From Flavobacterium davisii (lineage in GTDB: Bacteria > Bacteroidota > Bacteroidia > Flavobacteriales > Flavobacteriaceae), in contig NZ_CP067378.1 in assembly GCF_019565505.1 (NCBI RefSeq), forward strand, positions 2,232,001 to 2,296,000: a stretch of DNA of 64,000 nt, written 5' to 3'. Below are positions 29,510 to 41,325 of this stretch, one piece after another; position 1 is the stretch's first letter; each line of letters begins with the position of its first letter. The notes under the pieces were generated by a model. The model was not told where the DNA came from, searched no databases, and worked only from the letters and a program-made list of their open reading frames with translations. The position numbers and the translations under genes were made by a program.

Positions 29510-30333
29510 TTAAATAACTAATTTATTAGTTCTAAATTCATCCTCTTCATTACTTTGTATACCTAATGCTTGATAAATATATGCAAAGGTTGAAAGAAGT
29601 TCAGGTTTTCCGTCAATTATGGCTACATCATGTTCAAAGTGAGCGGAAGGTTTACCATCAGCAGTCGTAATAGTCCACCCGTCCTTATGTTGTTTAATAT
29701 TTTTCGTCCCCATGTTAATCATGGGTTCTATTGCAACCACTATACCTTCTTCCAATAATTTACCACGTCCTTTTTACCATAATTTGGCATTTCAGGTGCT
29801 TCGTGCATAGTTTGTCCTATACCATGACCGACTAGTTCACGTACTACTCCATAACCATGACTTTCACAATATTTTTGAATGGCATGCCCTACGTCTTCTG
29901 TTCTATTTCCTGCTTTTAATTCGCGAATACCAACATATAAGGATTCTTTTGTAGTTTTTAAAAGCATTTTAGTAGCTAGAGCAACTTCTCCTACTTCAAA
30001 AGTGTAAGCGTGATCTCCGTAGAAGCCATTTTTTAAGGCTCCACAATCAACTGAAATGATATCTCCTTCTTCTAGAGGTTTGTCGGTTGGTATTCCGTGT
30101 ACGACTTGTGCGTTAGGACTCATACAAAGAGAGTTAGGAAAGCCATACATTCCTAAGAAAGCAGGTACTGCTCCGTGATCACGAATAAAGGTTTCTGCTA
30201 ATTTATCTAAATAGAGGGTACTTACTCCTGGTTTGATTTCTGAAGCTAACATCCCTAAAGTTTTGGAAACAACTAAAGCACTTTCGCGCATTAATTCTAT
30301 TTCCTCTCGTGTTTTTAATATTATTTTACTCAT
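29510..30333 (-). CDS. map: Type I methionine aminopeptidase, frameshifted
   Basis: This metalloenzyme removes the initiator Met and is essential in bacteria. The two frames give about 274 aa. The first (30333 to about 29740) has EIELMRESALVVSKTLG, GFPNSLCMSPNAQVVHGIP, ISVDCGALKNGFYGDHAYTF (metal-binding Asp residues) and LVGHGIGQTMHEAPEMPNYG (metal-binding His). The second (29755-29510) has VVAIEPMINMGTKNI (Glu ligand) and HFEHDVAI. One lost A near 29761 (AAA should be AAAA) restores KDVVKLLEEGIVVAIEP. An essential gene broken by a one-base homopolymer change points to a sequence error. Confidence 0.93.
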
Positions 30334-30454
30334 TTCTTAAAAGTAAGTGTGCAAAAATACAATAATACTTTTATAAACGCTCTAATTTTAAGCATGAGAT
30401 TTATCATATTACAATACAGGCTAAACATTTACATTTGAAGTAAAATTTTAGGTT

Positions 30455-31729
30455 ATGAGTCAATATGTATCCGCAGCGGAAGCTGTAAAAGTAGTTAAAT
30501 CTGGTGATCGAATTTACATACAAGCAGCAGCAGCAGCACCCAGTGTATTAATAAAAGCTTTAACAGAAAGAGCTTCTGAATTAAAAAATGTGGAAATATG
30601 TCATTTACACACTGAAGGAGATGCGCCTTATGCAAATCCTTCTTTATCGGCTAGTTTTCATGTTAATTCCTTTTTTATAGGAGCTAATGTACGGCATACA
30701 TTAAGGGAAGGAAATGGTTCTTATACACCCGTTTTTTTAAGTGAATTGCCTAATCTATTTCGAAAAAAAGTAGTTCTATTAGATGTTGTTTTTATTCATG
30801 TATCACCGCCTGACAGACACGGTTATTGTTCGCTAGGTACTTCTATAGAGGCTACTTTGGCTGCTATAAAAAATGCAAAAATAGTGATTGCTCAAGTTAA
30901 TCCCCAAATGCCTAGAACTTTTGGAGATGGAATTTTGCATGAAACGGAGATAAACTATATGGTAGAGGTAAATCATCCTATTTTTGGTCATGAAATAGCT
31001 TCTATTTCTGCTGAGGAAGAAAAAATAGGCAGTTATGTAGCTAGTTTAATAGATAATAAAAGTACTTTACAAATGGGGATTGGTTCTATTCCTAATGCCG
31101 TATTATCAAAACTTACAAGTCATAAAGATTTAGGCCTTCATACAGAAATGTTTAGTGATGGCGTAATTGATTTAATTGAAAAAAATGTTATTACTTGTAA
31201 TTATAAAGGAATATTGGAAGGCAGAGCATTAGCTACTTTTTTAATAGGATCTCAACGATTATATGATTTTGTAAATGACAATCCTTTTATTGAAATGAAA
31301 GAATCTTCATTTGTAAATGATACAGCTAGAATACGAAAAAACAAACGAATGGTTGCTATTAATTCTGCCATCGAAGTAGATTTAACAGGTCAAGTTTGTG
31401 CAGATTCTATAGGTATGAAGATGTATTCTGGAGTAGGGGGACAAATGGATTTTATTCGTGGTGCGTCATTAAGCGAAGGAGGAAAAGCTATTATTGCTTT
31501 GCCTTCTATTACTAAAAGAGGAGAAAGTAGAATTGTCCCATTCTTAAAACAAGGAGCGGGTGTTGTAACTACCCGTTCTCACGTACAATATATCATTACA
31601 GAAAACGGGATAGCTGATTTGTACGGAAAAACACTCAAACAACGTGTTGCAGAAATGGTGAAAATTGCACACCCTACACATCAAGAACGTATTGAAAAAG
31701 AATATATTACCTATCTTAAAACAATATAA
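30455..31729 (+). CDS. Acetyl-CoA hydrolase/transferase family protein
   Basis: The intact 424-aa product belongs to the acyl-CoA transferase/hydrolase family (4-hydroxybutyrate CoA-transferase-like). Family landmarks are AVKVVKSGDRIYIQAAAAAP, LLDVVFIHVSPPDRHGYCSLG, QMGIGSIPNAVLSKL, and LHTEMFSDGVIDLIEKNVI with the likely catalytic Glu, then SGVGGQMDFIRGASLSEGG and VTTRSHVQYIITENGIADLYG. It moves CoA between short-chain acids, or hydrolyses acyl-CoA; the exact substrate cannot be told. It is divergent from map and convergent with nothing; the metal operon follows in the same direction. Confidence 0.88.
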   Translation: MSQYVSAAEAVKVVKSGDRIYIQAAAAAPSVLIKALTERASELKNVEICHLHTEGDAPYANPSLSASFHVNSFFIGANVRHTLREGNGSYTPVFLSELPNLFRKKVVLLDVVFIHVSPPDRHGYCSLGTSIEATLAAIKNAKIVIAQVNPQMPRTFGDGILHETEINYMVEVNHPIFGHEIASISAEEEKIGSYVASLIDNKSTLQMGIGSIPNAVLSKLTSHKDLGLHTEMFSDGVIDLIEKNVITCNYKGILEGRALATFLIGSQRLYDFVNDNPFIEMKESSFVNDTARIRKNKRMVAINSAIEVDLTGQVCADSIGMKMYSGVGGQMDFIRGASLSEGGKAIIALPSITKRGESRIVPFLKQGAGVVTTRSHVQYIITENGIADLYGKTLKQRVAEMVKIAHPTHQERIEKEYITYLKTI

Positions 31730-31853
31730 TGCAATCATTAAAGTAGAGTCATTAATCATGTGGCTCTACTATTCTCTGTTCTTTTTAGGTTTAGTCCTTA
31801 TAAAACAAAAAATCTTCTTTGTTTCTATCTTTTTTTTTTATTATTTTGTACCG

Positions 31854-32186
31854 ATGCGATTTTTATATATCATATTATCTGTTTACTTCCTCATATTATC
31901 AGGGCTACCGTGCTTGGATATGATAGAACATGATATAGCTATAGCTAAATCTGCTCAATCTGATTTACAAAACAAAAAGCACTCTCACAGCGATGATGAT
32001 GATTTGTGTTCTCCTTTTTGTGTATGTAATTGCTGTGGTATTCAAGTATTGGTATACCAATCTATTATTTCTTATGATTTTGAAGTGTTTTCTGCTATAA
32101 ATACTGAAAACAAAGAATCTCTTTACAAATCTATTTTTTACACTAATTTCTATAATAGCATTTGGCAACCCCCTAAAATAGCGTAA
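31854..32186 (+). CDS. DUF6660-like small protein with His/Asp and Cys clusters
   Basis: The start is taken as ATG 31854 (MRFLYIILSVYFLILSGLPC), giving 110 aa with an N-terminal hydrophobic segment. The open frame extends further upstream, but that overlaps the transferase end. Residues about 36-56 hold KKHSHSDDDDLCSPFCVCNC, a likely metal-binding patch. The C-terminal part is FYNSIWQPPKIA. Proteins of this kind sit in front of CusA-type efflux genes in Bacteroidota, as here (102 bases before cusA). A metal-sensing or chaperone role is inferred. Confidence 0.68.
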   Translation: MRFLYIILSVYFLILSGLPCLDMIEHDIAIAKSAQSDLQNKKHSHSDDDDLCSPFCVCNCCGIQVLVYQSIISYDFEVFSAINTENKESLYKSIFYTNFYNSIWQPPKIA

Positions 32187-32287
32187 TAAATTTTATAGTA
32201 TTCATAGAGTTATAAGCTGCTAAGCTGTACTCTTTATATGATAGCAAATACATAGTTTGCTTATTTTTAATTTATTATATTATTTCA

Positions 32288-35200
32288 ATGTTAGATAAAA
32301 TCATACAATTCAGTATAAAAAATAAGTTTATTATACTGCTTTTTACCGTTGTATTATTAGCTTGGGGAAGCTACTCGGTAAAACAATTACCTCTTGATGC
32401 CTTACCAGATGTAACAAACAATCAGGTACAAATCATCACTACAGCTCCTACACTTGCGAGTCAGGAAGTAGAACAATTAATTACCTATCCACTAGAACGA
32501 TCTGTAAAAACAATTCCAAAAATTGTAGAATTACGCAGTATTTCACGATTTGGATTATCGGTTGTTACTGTTGTTTTTAAAGACGATGTTGATATTTATT
32601 GGGCTCGTGAACAAATCTTTCAACGTTTAAAAGAAGCACAAGAAAATATACCAGATTATGCCGGTTCCCCTGGATTAGCCCCCATTTCAACTGGGCTTGG
32701 CGAAATTTATCAATATGATGTATATGCTAAAAAGGATATGAGAAGCAATACGATGCTACAAAATTACGAACGATTCAAGATTGGATTATTGTACCTCAAC
32801 TACAAGGCGTAGAAGGGGTTGCAGAAGTTAGTACATGGGGAGGAAAATTAAAACAATATGAAATAGCAGTTAATCCGAATACACTGAATAGCTTAGGTGT
32901 CACTATTTCAGAAATTTTTCAAGCTCTTGAAAAAAACAATCAAAACACAGGAGGTGCCTATATTGAAAAAGATCAATATGCGTATTTTATTCGTGGGGTA
33001 GGTATGGCTACAGGAGTTCAAGATTTACAAAATGTAGTGGTTAAGAATCGTAATGGGGCTCCTGTTTTAATTCGTGATGTAGCAACTGTTCGGGAAGGGA
33101 TTGCACTACGATACGGTGCTTCTACCAAAGATGGAAAGGGTGAAATTGTTAGCGGATTGGCCTTAATGCTAAAAGGAGAAAACTCAAGTGCTGTAGTTAA
33201 TCGTGTTAAAGAAAAAAATGGAACAGATTAACAAAACACTTCCTGAAGGTGTAGTAGCCGAAGCCTTTATTGACCGAGGTAAGTTAGTAGATAATGCCGT
33301 AGGAACAATTACTAAAAATTTAGTAGAGGGCGCACTTATTGTTATTTTTGTATTAATCTTATTTTTAGGCAATTTCCGCGCAGGGCTTATTGTGGCATCT
33401 GTAATTCCTTTATCTATGTTATTTGCTGTAATTCTTATGAATTATTTTGGAATAAGTGGTAACTTAATGAGCTTAGGTGCCATTGATTTTGGGATTATTG
33501 TAGATGGTGCCGTAATTATTGTAGAGGCCACCATGCACCATTTATTTTTTATTAAACGAAAAGAACCTCTTACACAAGCAGAAATGGATGAAGAAGTTTA
33601 TCAATCTGCCTCTAAAATCAGAAGTAGTGCAGCTTTTGGAGAAATGATTATTTTAATTGTGTATTTACCCATTCTTGCTTTAGTAGGAACAGAAGGAAAA
33701 ATGTTTAGACCAATGGCCATGACCGTTGGGTTTGCAGTCATTGGAGCATTTACTTTATCTCTTACGTATGTACCCATGATGTCGGCTTTATTTTTATCTA
33801 AAAATACGGAACATAAAGAAAACTTGAGTGATCGAATGATGGCTTGGTTAGAAAGTAAATACATTCCCTTACTTGAAAAAGCATTAACATTTAAAAAAAC
33901 AATATTAGGAATTGCTATCGGACTTTTTAGTTTAGCGTTATTAACTTTTCAAAATATGGGAGGCGAATTTATTCCGACTATTGAAGAAGGCGATTTAGCC
34001 ATAAATGCAACTATCATGACAGGAAGTTCTTTGTCTCAAATGGTAGAAACTACTACAAAATATGAGCAAATACTAAAAGCCAAATTTCCTGAGATTAAAA
34101 CCATTGTAACAAAAATCGGAAGTGGTGAAATTCCAACAGACCCTATGCCTATAGAAAGTGGCGATTTAATCATTGTATTAAAAGACAAAAGTGAATGGGT
34201 AACTTCTGATAATTGGGTAGATTTAGCTAATTTAATGAAAGAAGAAATGGAAGCTATTCCAGGTGCAAATATTGAAATATCTCAACCTATTCAAATGCGA
34301 TTTAATGAATTAATGACGGGTAGTCGTAGTGATATAGCCATTAAAATTTTTGGTGATGATTTAGAAGTATTAGATATAAAAGCAAAAGAATTGATCTCTA
34401 AAATTAACAATATTGAAGGTATTGGCGATTTAAAAGCTGAAAAGGTTACGGGATTACCTCAAATAACTATTAAATATGATTATAACAAAATAGCTTTGTA
34501 TGGTTTGAATATAACAGATATTAACAAAATCATACGTTCTTCTTTTGCGGGTGAAAGTGCGGGTAAAATTTACGAAAATAGTACACGTTTTGATATTGTA
34601 GTAAGGCTTGATAAAAACTTTAGAACAGATATAACAGATGTTAATAATTTATTTATACCTCTAAATAGTGGTCAGCAGGTACCCTTATCGCAAGTTGCAT
34701 CAATTACATACGAACAAGGACCTGTACAAGTTTCACGAGAAAACGGAAAGAGAAGAATTACTGTTGGATTAAATGTTAGAGGTCGTGATATTAAAAGTGT
34801 GGTAGAAGAAATTCAATTAAAATTAAATAAGAACTTTAAACTACCTCCCGGTTACTTTATAACGTATGGCGGACAATTTGAAAATCTAGTGGAGGCTAAT
34901 AAGCGATTATCCGTTGCATTACCTATTGCTCTTGCTTTAATCATGGTTTTATTGTACTTTACGTTTAATAGTATCAAGCAATCTTTACTAATTTTTACGG
35001 CTATTCCTCTTTCTGCTATAGGAGGTGTTTTTGCACTTTGGTTACGAGGAATGCCTTTTAGTATTTCTGCAGGAATTGGTTTTATTGCTTTATTTGGAAT
35101 AGCTGTTTTGAACGGAATTGTACTTATTTCTTATTTTAATCAACTTAAAGCAGAAGGAATTAGCGACCCTATTAAACGTGTGTTTTTAGGTACTCGAACA

Positions 35201-36600
35201 AGATTACGACCTGTTTTAATGACTGCAGCAGTAGCATCATTAGGTTTTATGCCAATGGCGCTTTCTACTAGCGGAGGTGCTGAAGTACAAAAACCTTTAG
35301 CAACCGTTGTTATTGGAGGATTAATTTCAGCCACTTTATTAACCTTAATAGTTTTACCTATTTTGTATTTAATATTTGAAGAAAAAATGACACATAACAA
35401 AAAAAACAATTTTTCTTTTTTCCCTATTTTATTATTGTTTTTTAGTTCTTTCTGTTTTGGACAAAATACAAAAACTATTGCGTTATCAGCAGCTATTGAA
35501 TTGGCTAAAAAAAATAACCACGAATTAAAGATTGCAGATAAAGAAATTGAAAAACAAAAGGTTTTAAAAAAAGCAGCTTTTCAACCCGATCCCTTACAAG
35601 TTCAGTATCAAGGAGGGCAATTTAATGCAAAGGAATTTGATCATAATATCACAATTCAGCAGTATTTTCCTATTGGAGGTATTACCAAAGCAAATAAACA
35701 ATTACAAGATGAGTTAGCTAAATTAGCCGAAAAAGAAGAGCCATGACAGAATATGAGTTAGAAAAAGCTGTAACACTTGCTTTTTATCAATATTTGTATG
35801 GAATTGCTACTCAAAAATTAAATACTGATTTAAATGACATTTATACTAATTTCTTAAAAAATGCAGAGCTCAGACACAAAACAGGAGAAACGGGTAATAT
35901 AGAAGTAATTAGTGCTAAAGCTAAAATAAAAGAAATTGAAACACAAAAAAAACAAATTATTCATGATTTGTCTATTTATCAAAAACAACTACAATTTTTT
36001 TTACAAACAGAAGAAACTATTATACCTGACATTTTAACTCCTTTAGAGTATAAATTAACGGCAACGGATAAGACCAAAGTAGAAAATTTAGTTACGGATT
36101 ATTATAAACAACAAATTTCGGTAAATCAAAAGGAAACTTCTATATACAAAGCGTTAAGAATACCTAAATTGGGAATTGGATATTTTTTTCAAACAATTCA
36201 ATTACAATCCCCTTTTCAAGGTTTTACAGTAGGTTTACAAATTCCACTATTTGGAAATGTAAATAACTCAAAAATTAAGGCTTCTGAAATTAATGCTGTA
36301 CAATCGGAATTATTACTATACAAAAACAAATTAGTTCTTCAGTTACAAAATCAAGAATTAATGGAGTCTTATGAAAAGTATAAAAAGAATTTAGAATATT
36401 ATCAAAACGAAGGTTTGCAATACGCAGAACAAATTATTATAATGGCTCAAAAAAGTTATGCAAGTGGAGACTTAAGTTACTGGTCGTATATTAATTTTTT
36501 AAATCAAGCTATCGACATTAAAAAGCAAAACGTAGAAGTAACAAATGCTTATAATCAAAGTGCTATTGCTCTACAATATCCATCCATACCTAACAACTAA
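32288..36600 (+). CDS. CusA/CzcA-type heavy-metal RND pump fused to a TolC-like domain, three frameshifts
   Basis: The corrected product is about 1437 aa, the normal size for the Bacteroidota fused form. The first 1040 residues are a CusA/CzcA inner-membrane proton-driven pump: LPLDALPDVTNNQVQI, VDIYWAREQIFQRLKEAQ, a porter domain, and DFGIIVDGAVIIVEATMHH with the proton-relay Asp in TM4. After PILYLIFEEK the chain continues with a membrane-like segment (FSFFPILLLFFSSFCFGQ) and a TolC/OMF-type helical domain to the end (35420-36600). Breaks are near 32737 (A lost), 33218 (A gained, A7 for A6) and 35736 (A lost). The export substrate is probably Cu/Ag or Zn/Co/Cd; the sequence does not decide. 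Confidence 0.9.
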
Positions 36601-36611
36601 TTGATATTAAA

Positions 36612-37813
36612 ATGAATCATATAAAATCACAATTAAAATTTTTCTTACTGCTTAATATTTTTGTTTTAGTTCTTTTTTCTTCTTGTAAAGAAAACAAAAA
36701 GGAAGATTCTCATGAAAAAAATCCGAAAATGAGGTAGCCTTAACGAAAGCACAATACAAAACTATTGGTATTGAAACAGGAAAAATAGAAAGCAAAAATT
36801 TAAACAGTGCCATAAAAGCAAGTGGTTACACAACTGTACCACCTCAAAACAAAGCCAATGTTTCCACACTGATAAATGGTATAGTAAAAGACATTTATGT
36901 TTTAGAAGGAACGTATGTAGAAAAAGGAAAAGTTTTAGCTACCATTCAAAACTTAGAAGTAACTAAAATTCAAGAGGATTATCAAACGGCTGTAGCTAAT
37001 ATTGATTATTTACAATTAGAATATAATCGTCAAAAAACCTTAAGTGATGAAGACGTAAACCCTAAAAAAACTTTTCAAGAAGTAAAATCCAAATTAACTA
37101 TTGAAAAAGCCAAAGCACAAGCTGCAAAAAACAAACTACAAGCTTTAAATATAAGCTTAAAGGGGAGTACTTCATTAATTCCTATTTTAGCTCCTATTAG
37201 TGGTTATATAGGAAAAATAAATATTACAAAAGGCGCATTTACAGATACAGGATTGGCTTTATTTGAGGTAGTAAATAATAGTGAAATGCACCTAGATCTT
37301 AACGTGTACGAAAAAGATTTAGATAAAATTGCAGTAGGGCAAGAAGTAGATTTTATCCTAACAAATCAATCCAATCGAATGATCAAAGGGAAAATTTTTG
37401 GGATTAACAAATCCTTTTCTAATGAAAGTAAAACGGTAGCTGTTCATGCTAAAATAAACCCTAGTTATAGCAAAGACTTAATTACAGGGATGTATGTTAC
37501 GGCTAACATTAATGTTACCAATCAAACCGTTTTAGCTTTACCTAAAGATGCTGTAGTTCGAAATGGAGAAAAATATTATATCTATATCCAAGAAGATTCT
37601 CATAAAGAAGATCCAAAAGAAGCACATGAAAATGAAAAAGAAGAAGAAAATGAAATTCATTTTAAAGCACTCGAAGTTGTTCCCGGTACAACTGATTTAG
37701 GATATACGGAAATAAAATTAATAGAGTCTATTCCTTCCAATACTAAAATTGTCACAAAAGGGGCTTTTTATTTATTATCACAATCTAAAGGAGGAGGCCA
37801 ACACGAACATTAA
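36612..37813 (+). CDS. RND efflux periplasmic adaptor (CusB-like), frameshifted
   Basis: The start is ATG 36612, with a lipoprotein signal (FVLVLFSSCKENKKEDS). The first frame stops after 41 codons. One lost A near 36731 restores HEKNPKNEVALTKAQYKTIGIETGKIE, and the frame then runs on to about 400 aa. Beta-barrel and lipoyl-like parts are visible: PQNKANVSTLINGIVKDIYV, LEGTYVEKGKVLATIQNLEV, LIPILAPISGYIGKINITKG and MYVTANINVTNQTVLALPKDAVV. A His/Glu-rich insert lies near the C-terminal end (HKEDPKEAHENEKEEENEIH). It links the inner-membrane pump to the outer-membrane channel. It begins 11 bases after the pump gene. Confidence 0.88.
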
Positions 37814-37823
37814 ATTTATTGAA

Positions 37824-39814
37824 ATGAAATATCAAAATAGTCACAATACAAACGAACAAGCAGCACAACATTCCGATAAAAAAGCGGAATGTTGTACTAC
37901 GAAAGAAATACATTCAGATCACGATGGTCATCATCATGATACGAACGTTAGTTCTTTTAAAATGTTTTTTCCCCCTATAATATCCTTTATCTTATTATTA
38001 GGTGCTATTTGCCTAGAAAATTATATTACTCAATCATGGTTTACAGGTTGGATAAAAATAAGTTGGTATGTAATAGCCTATTTTCCTGTTGGGTTTCCCG
38101 TTTTAAAAGAAGCTTTTATAAGCAGTAGGAAAGGTGATTTTTTTCCGAATTTTTATTAATGTCTATTGCTACTATAGGTGCATTTGCCATAAATGAATTT
38201 CCAGAAGGTGTAGCCGTTATGCTTTTTTATTCCGTTGGAGAAGTATTTCAAACTTTAGCTGTTACCAGAGCTAAAACTAATATTAAATTATTATTAGATC
38301 AGAGACCCGATGAGGTAACCATTGTTGAAAATAATATTTCAAGAATTATAAAAGCTTCTCAAGCCAAAATAGGGGATATAGTGCAATTAAAACCAGGAGA
38401 AAAATTAGGTTTAGATGGTGAGCTCCTTTCTGAAAAAGCAGCTTTTGATACAGCTGCACTAACTGGAGAAAGTAAACCTGATACAAAATCAAAAGGAGAA
38501 ATAGTTTTAGCAGGTATGATAAACCTAAACAGAGTTGTACAAGTTAAAGTAACGACTGATTACAAAAATAGTAAATTGTCTAAAATACTTGAATTAGTGC
38601 AAAATGCGACTCAACAAAAGGCTCCAACCGAGTTGTTTATCAGAAAATTTGCAAAACTGTATACTCCTATTGTGGTTTTGTTAGCTGTTTTAATTTGTAT
38701 TATCCCGATTTGCTTTGTTCCTAATTATGTATTGAGTGATTGGTTGTACAGAGCCCTAGTATTTTTAGTGATTTCGTGTCCATGTGCATTGGTTATAAGC
38801 ATTCCTCTAGGATATTTTGGAGGCATTGGAGCTGCTTCTAAAAATGGGATATTATTTAAAGGGAGTAATTTTTTAGACAGTATTGCTAATATTCAAAATG
38901 TAGTAATGGATAAAACAGGAACTATGACTGAAGGTGTTTTTAAGGTTCAAGAAGTTTCTTTTAATTCTAATTTCAACAAAAATGAAATTTTAGAAATGGT
39001 AAACGCTCTTGAGAGTCAAAGTACACATCCTGTGGCTTCCGCTATTCAGCAATATGTTGGTAAAATAAATCCTTCTATTGTATTGCAAAATGTAGAAGAA
39101 ATAGCAGGTCATGGATTAAAAGCATCTGTAAATGGAAAAGAATTATTAGTAGGTAATTTTAAATTAATGGATAAATTTAATATTTCATATAATATAAACC
39201 CTGATTATATTATTTATACCTTGATTGCAGTGGCTTATGATCAACATTTTGTAGGGTATCTTACAATAGCGGATAGTATCAAAAAAGATGCACAAATTAC
39301 AATTGACAAACTCAAATTTTTAGGTGTAAAAACGACTATGTTAAGTGGCGATAAGAATACGGTGGTAAAATTTGTAGCTTCTAAATTAGGAATTACTAAA
39401 TCATTTGGTGATTTATTGCCTGAGGATAAGGTAAATAAAGTAAAAGAAATTATAGATCAAAATGAAACCGTGGCTTTTGTAGGTGATGGTGTAAATGATG
39501 CACCAGTAATTGCTATAAGTAATATTGGAATTGCTATGGGAGGTCTAGGAAGCGATGCTGCTATAGAAACAGCTGATATTGTTATTCAGGATGATATGCC
39601 TAGTAAAATTCCTATGGCAATAGAAATTGGAAAACAAACTAAAAAAGTTGTTTGGCAAAATATTAGTTTAGCTTTCTTTGTAAAAAGTGTTGTCTTAATA
39701 CTTGGAGCAGGTGGTTTGGCTACCATGTGGGAAGCTGTTTTTGCAGATGTTGGAGTTGCTTTATTAGCTATTTTAAATGCTATTAGGATTCAACAAATGA
39801 AATTTACAGCTTAA
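37824..39814 (+). CDS. Heavy-metal P1B-type ATPase, frameshifted
   Basis: It starts 10 bases after the adaptor stop. The product is about 663 aa. The N-terminus lacks a heavy-metal-associated (HMA) domain but is rich in His, Cys and Asp (KAECCTTKEIHSDHDGHHHD), probably as a metal-binding tail. P-type landmarks follow: TGES in the actuator (ALTGESKPDT), the CPC metal site in SCPCALVISIPLGYFGG, the phosphorylated Asp in MDKTGTMTEGVF, HP in STHPVASAI and GDGVNDAPVIAISNIG. Zn/Cd-type export is the usual role for this CPC form. One lost T near 38148 splits the frame (restoring GDFFSEFLLMSIATIG). It ends the metal operon. Confidence 0.9.
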
Positions 39815-39826
39815 ATTAGAAATTAT

Positions 39827-39946
39827 AAGTTGGACTAGGTTCTTTTCAATTAAATGTACCCCGAACCCTTAACACTCTTTATTTTGGGGTTGTGTTTTTT
39901 TAATAAAACAAAGCAAAAATTGAAGTGTAGAACCTAGTTCACAACT
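39827..39946. repeat. Imperfect palindrome between convergent genes
   Basis: The arms AAGTTGGACTAGGTTCT (39827-39843) and AGAACCTAGTTCACAACTT (39929-39947) are imperfect inverted repeats separated by about 85 bases. An inner stem (ACCCCGAA with TTTTGGGGT) with T runs lies between them. The position between the ends of the P-type ATPase and the tolC gene suggests a two-way terminator or a small mobile-element relic. Confidence 0.5.
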
Positions 39947-39949
39947 TTT

Positions 39950-41325
39950 TTATAAAACATAGTTACCCCATGATTTATAAACACTAATCAATAGATTATA
40001 AAATCTATTTTCTAAGGCAATATCAGAAAGTTTAGAACTTACTAAAGCGTTTTCTCGGGTATTAATAAGAAATAAAGAACTTTCTCCTATGGTAAACAAA
40101 CGCTCTTCTGCTGATAGCATTTTTTCAAAATCAGACACCAATTTTTTGTTAATTTGAAGTTGTTTTTCTAATGATATTCGCTCTTGATTTAATGCTTCTA
40201 TTTTGTTTTTTATTTGTTGTTTTTCAAACTGTAAACTAAATTGTATGTCTTGTACTTTTAATTTAGCTAATTTTAAACTTCCTCTTTCTTTTCTTAGAAA
40301 TAAAGGCATTGTAAGATTTACGCCTAATTTATAATCTTGAAAGCGATACTTTGTAAAATAATCTGGTTCTGAAAGATAATGGTAACTAACATCTAACTTA
40401 GGTAAAAGAGCATTGGCTTTTAAACGTTGTTCTATGATTAACATATCTATTTTAGCATTTAATGCTTTTATTTTTGGATGGTTTTCAATAGTCCAATTAT
40501 TCCATTGAATTTTTGACAAAGTATTCCGTATTGTTTTTTCTAATTCAATTTCAGGATAAAGAGTATCTTCTATTTCTAATGGAATATTGTCTTCCATCCA
40601 AATATAATTCGAGACTTCTAGTTTAGCTTTTGTTAATTTTAATTTAGCCTCTTCTAGATTTAGTTGTCGGTTTCTTACTGTTATTCCTGCTTCTATACTG
40701 TCTATAGCGGGTTTATCGCCTTGTTCTATGAGTTTTTCAACTCCTTTAAAACGGATGGAAGCATTTTTTAGATAAGATTCATATAGTTGTACTTCGTTAT
40801 AAATACGTTTCCAATTAAAATAACTTACGGATGCTTCATATAATATTTCTAAAGCTTGTAAATCACGTTCAGCGGTATTAAGTGTAAGGGCTATTTTGGC
40901 TTTACGAATATCAACCATTCGTTGGTTTATAAATAAACCTTGTCCAATGGGCACATTAATACCAAGAGAAGTTAAGCCTTTATTAGGTGTTGTCATTTCT
41001 GGATTTACAAAAAGACCTTCACTATTATTAAACGCTGCTTTTAGCTCTATTCCGTACCAAGTTGGAATTTTAAAACTGCTACTAAGAAGGGCATAATAAT
41101 TTTTGTTTTTAAAATTCTTTTGATCAAAATCAACTTCTATTTTTGGATCAAAAGCACCACGTGCTTGCATTAATAAGGCTTCTGATTCGGATATGTTTAA
41201 ATTGGCTTGTTTAACTAATGGATGGTATTTTTTTACATAACCTAAAAACTCCGTATAGGTGAGTTCTTTGTTTTGTGCATTCATTAGTATCGGAATTAAA
41301 AAAGTATTAAAAATAGTTGTTTCAT
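39950..41325 (-). CDS. TolC family outer-membrane efflux protein, frameshifted at signal peptide
   Basis: The longest frame begins at 41284 with MNAQNKELTYTEFLGYVKK, but the signal peptide is missing. An ATG at 41325 reads MKQLFLILF and stops; one lost T near 41297 restores MKQLFLILFLIPILMNAQNK. The corrected product is about 458 aa with the OMF helical repeats ALLMQARGAFDPKIEVDFD and NVPIGQGLFINQRMVDIRKA. The ATG overlaps the hlyD stop (TAATG). With the ABC exporter and HlyD adaptor it forms a type I-like secretion or efflux system. Confidence 0.88.

Noticed and set aside
31665..31853. Upstream extension of the DUF6660-like protein
   Set aside because: It overlaps the end of the acyl-CoA transferase gene; the signal-like start at 31854 is a better fit.
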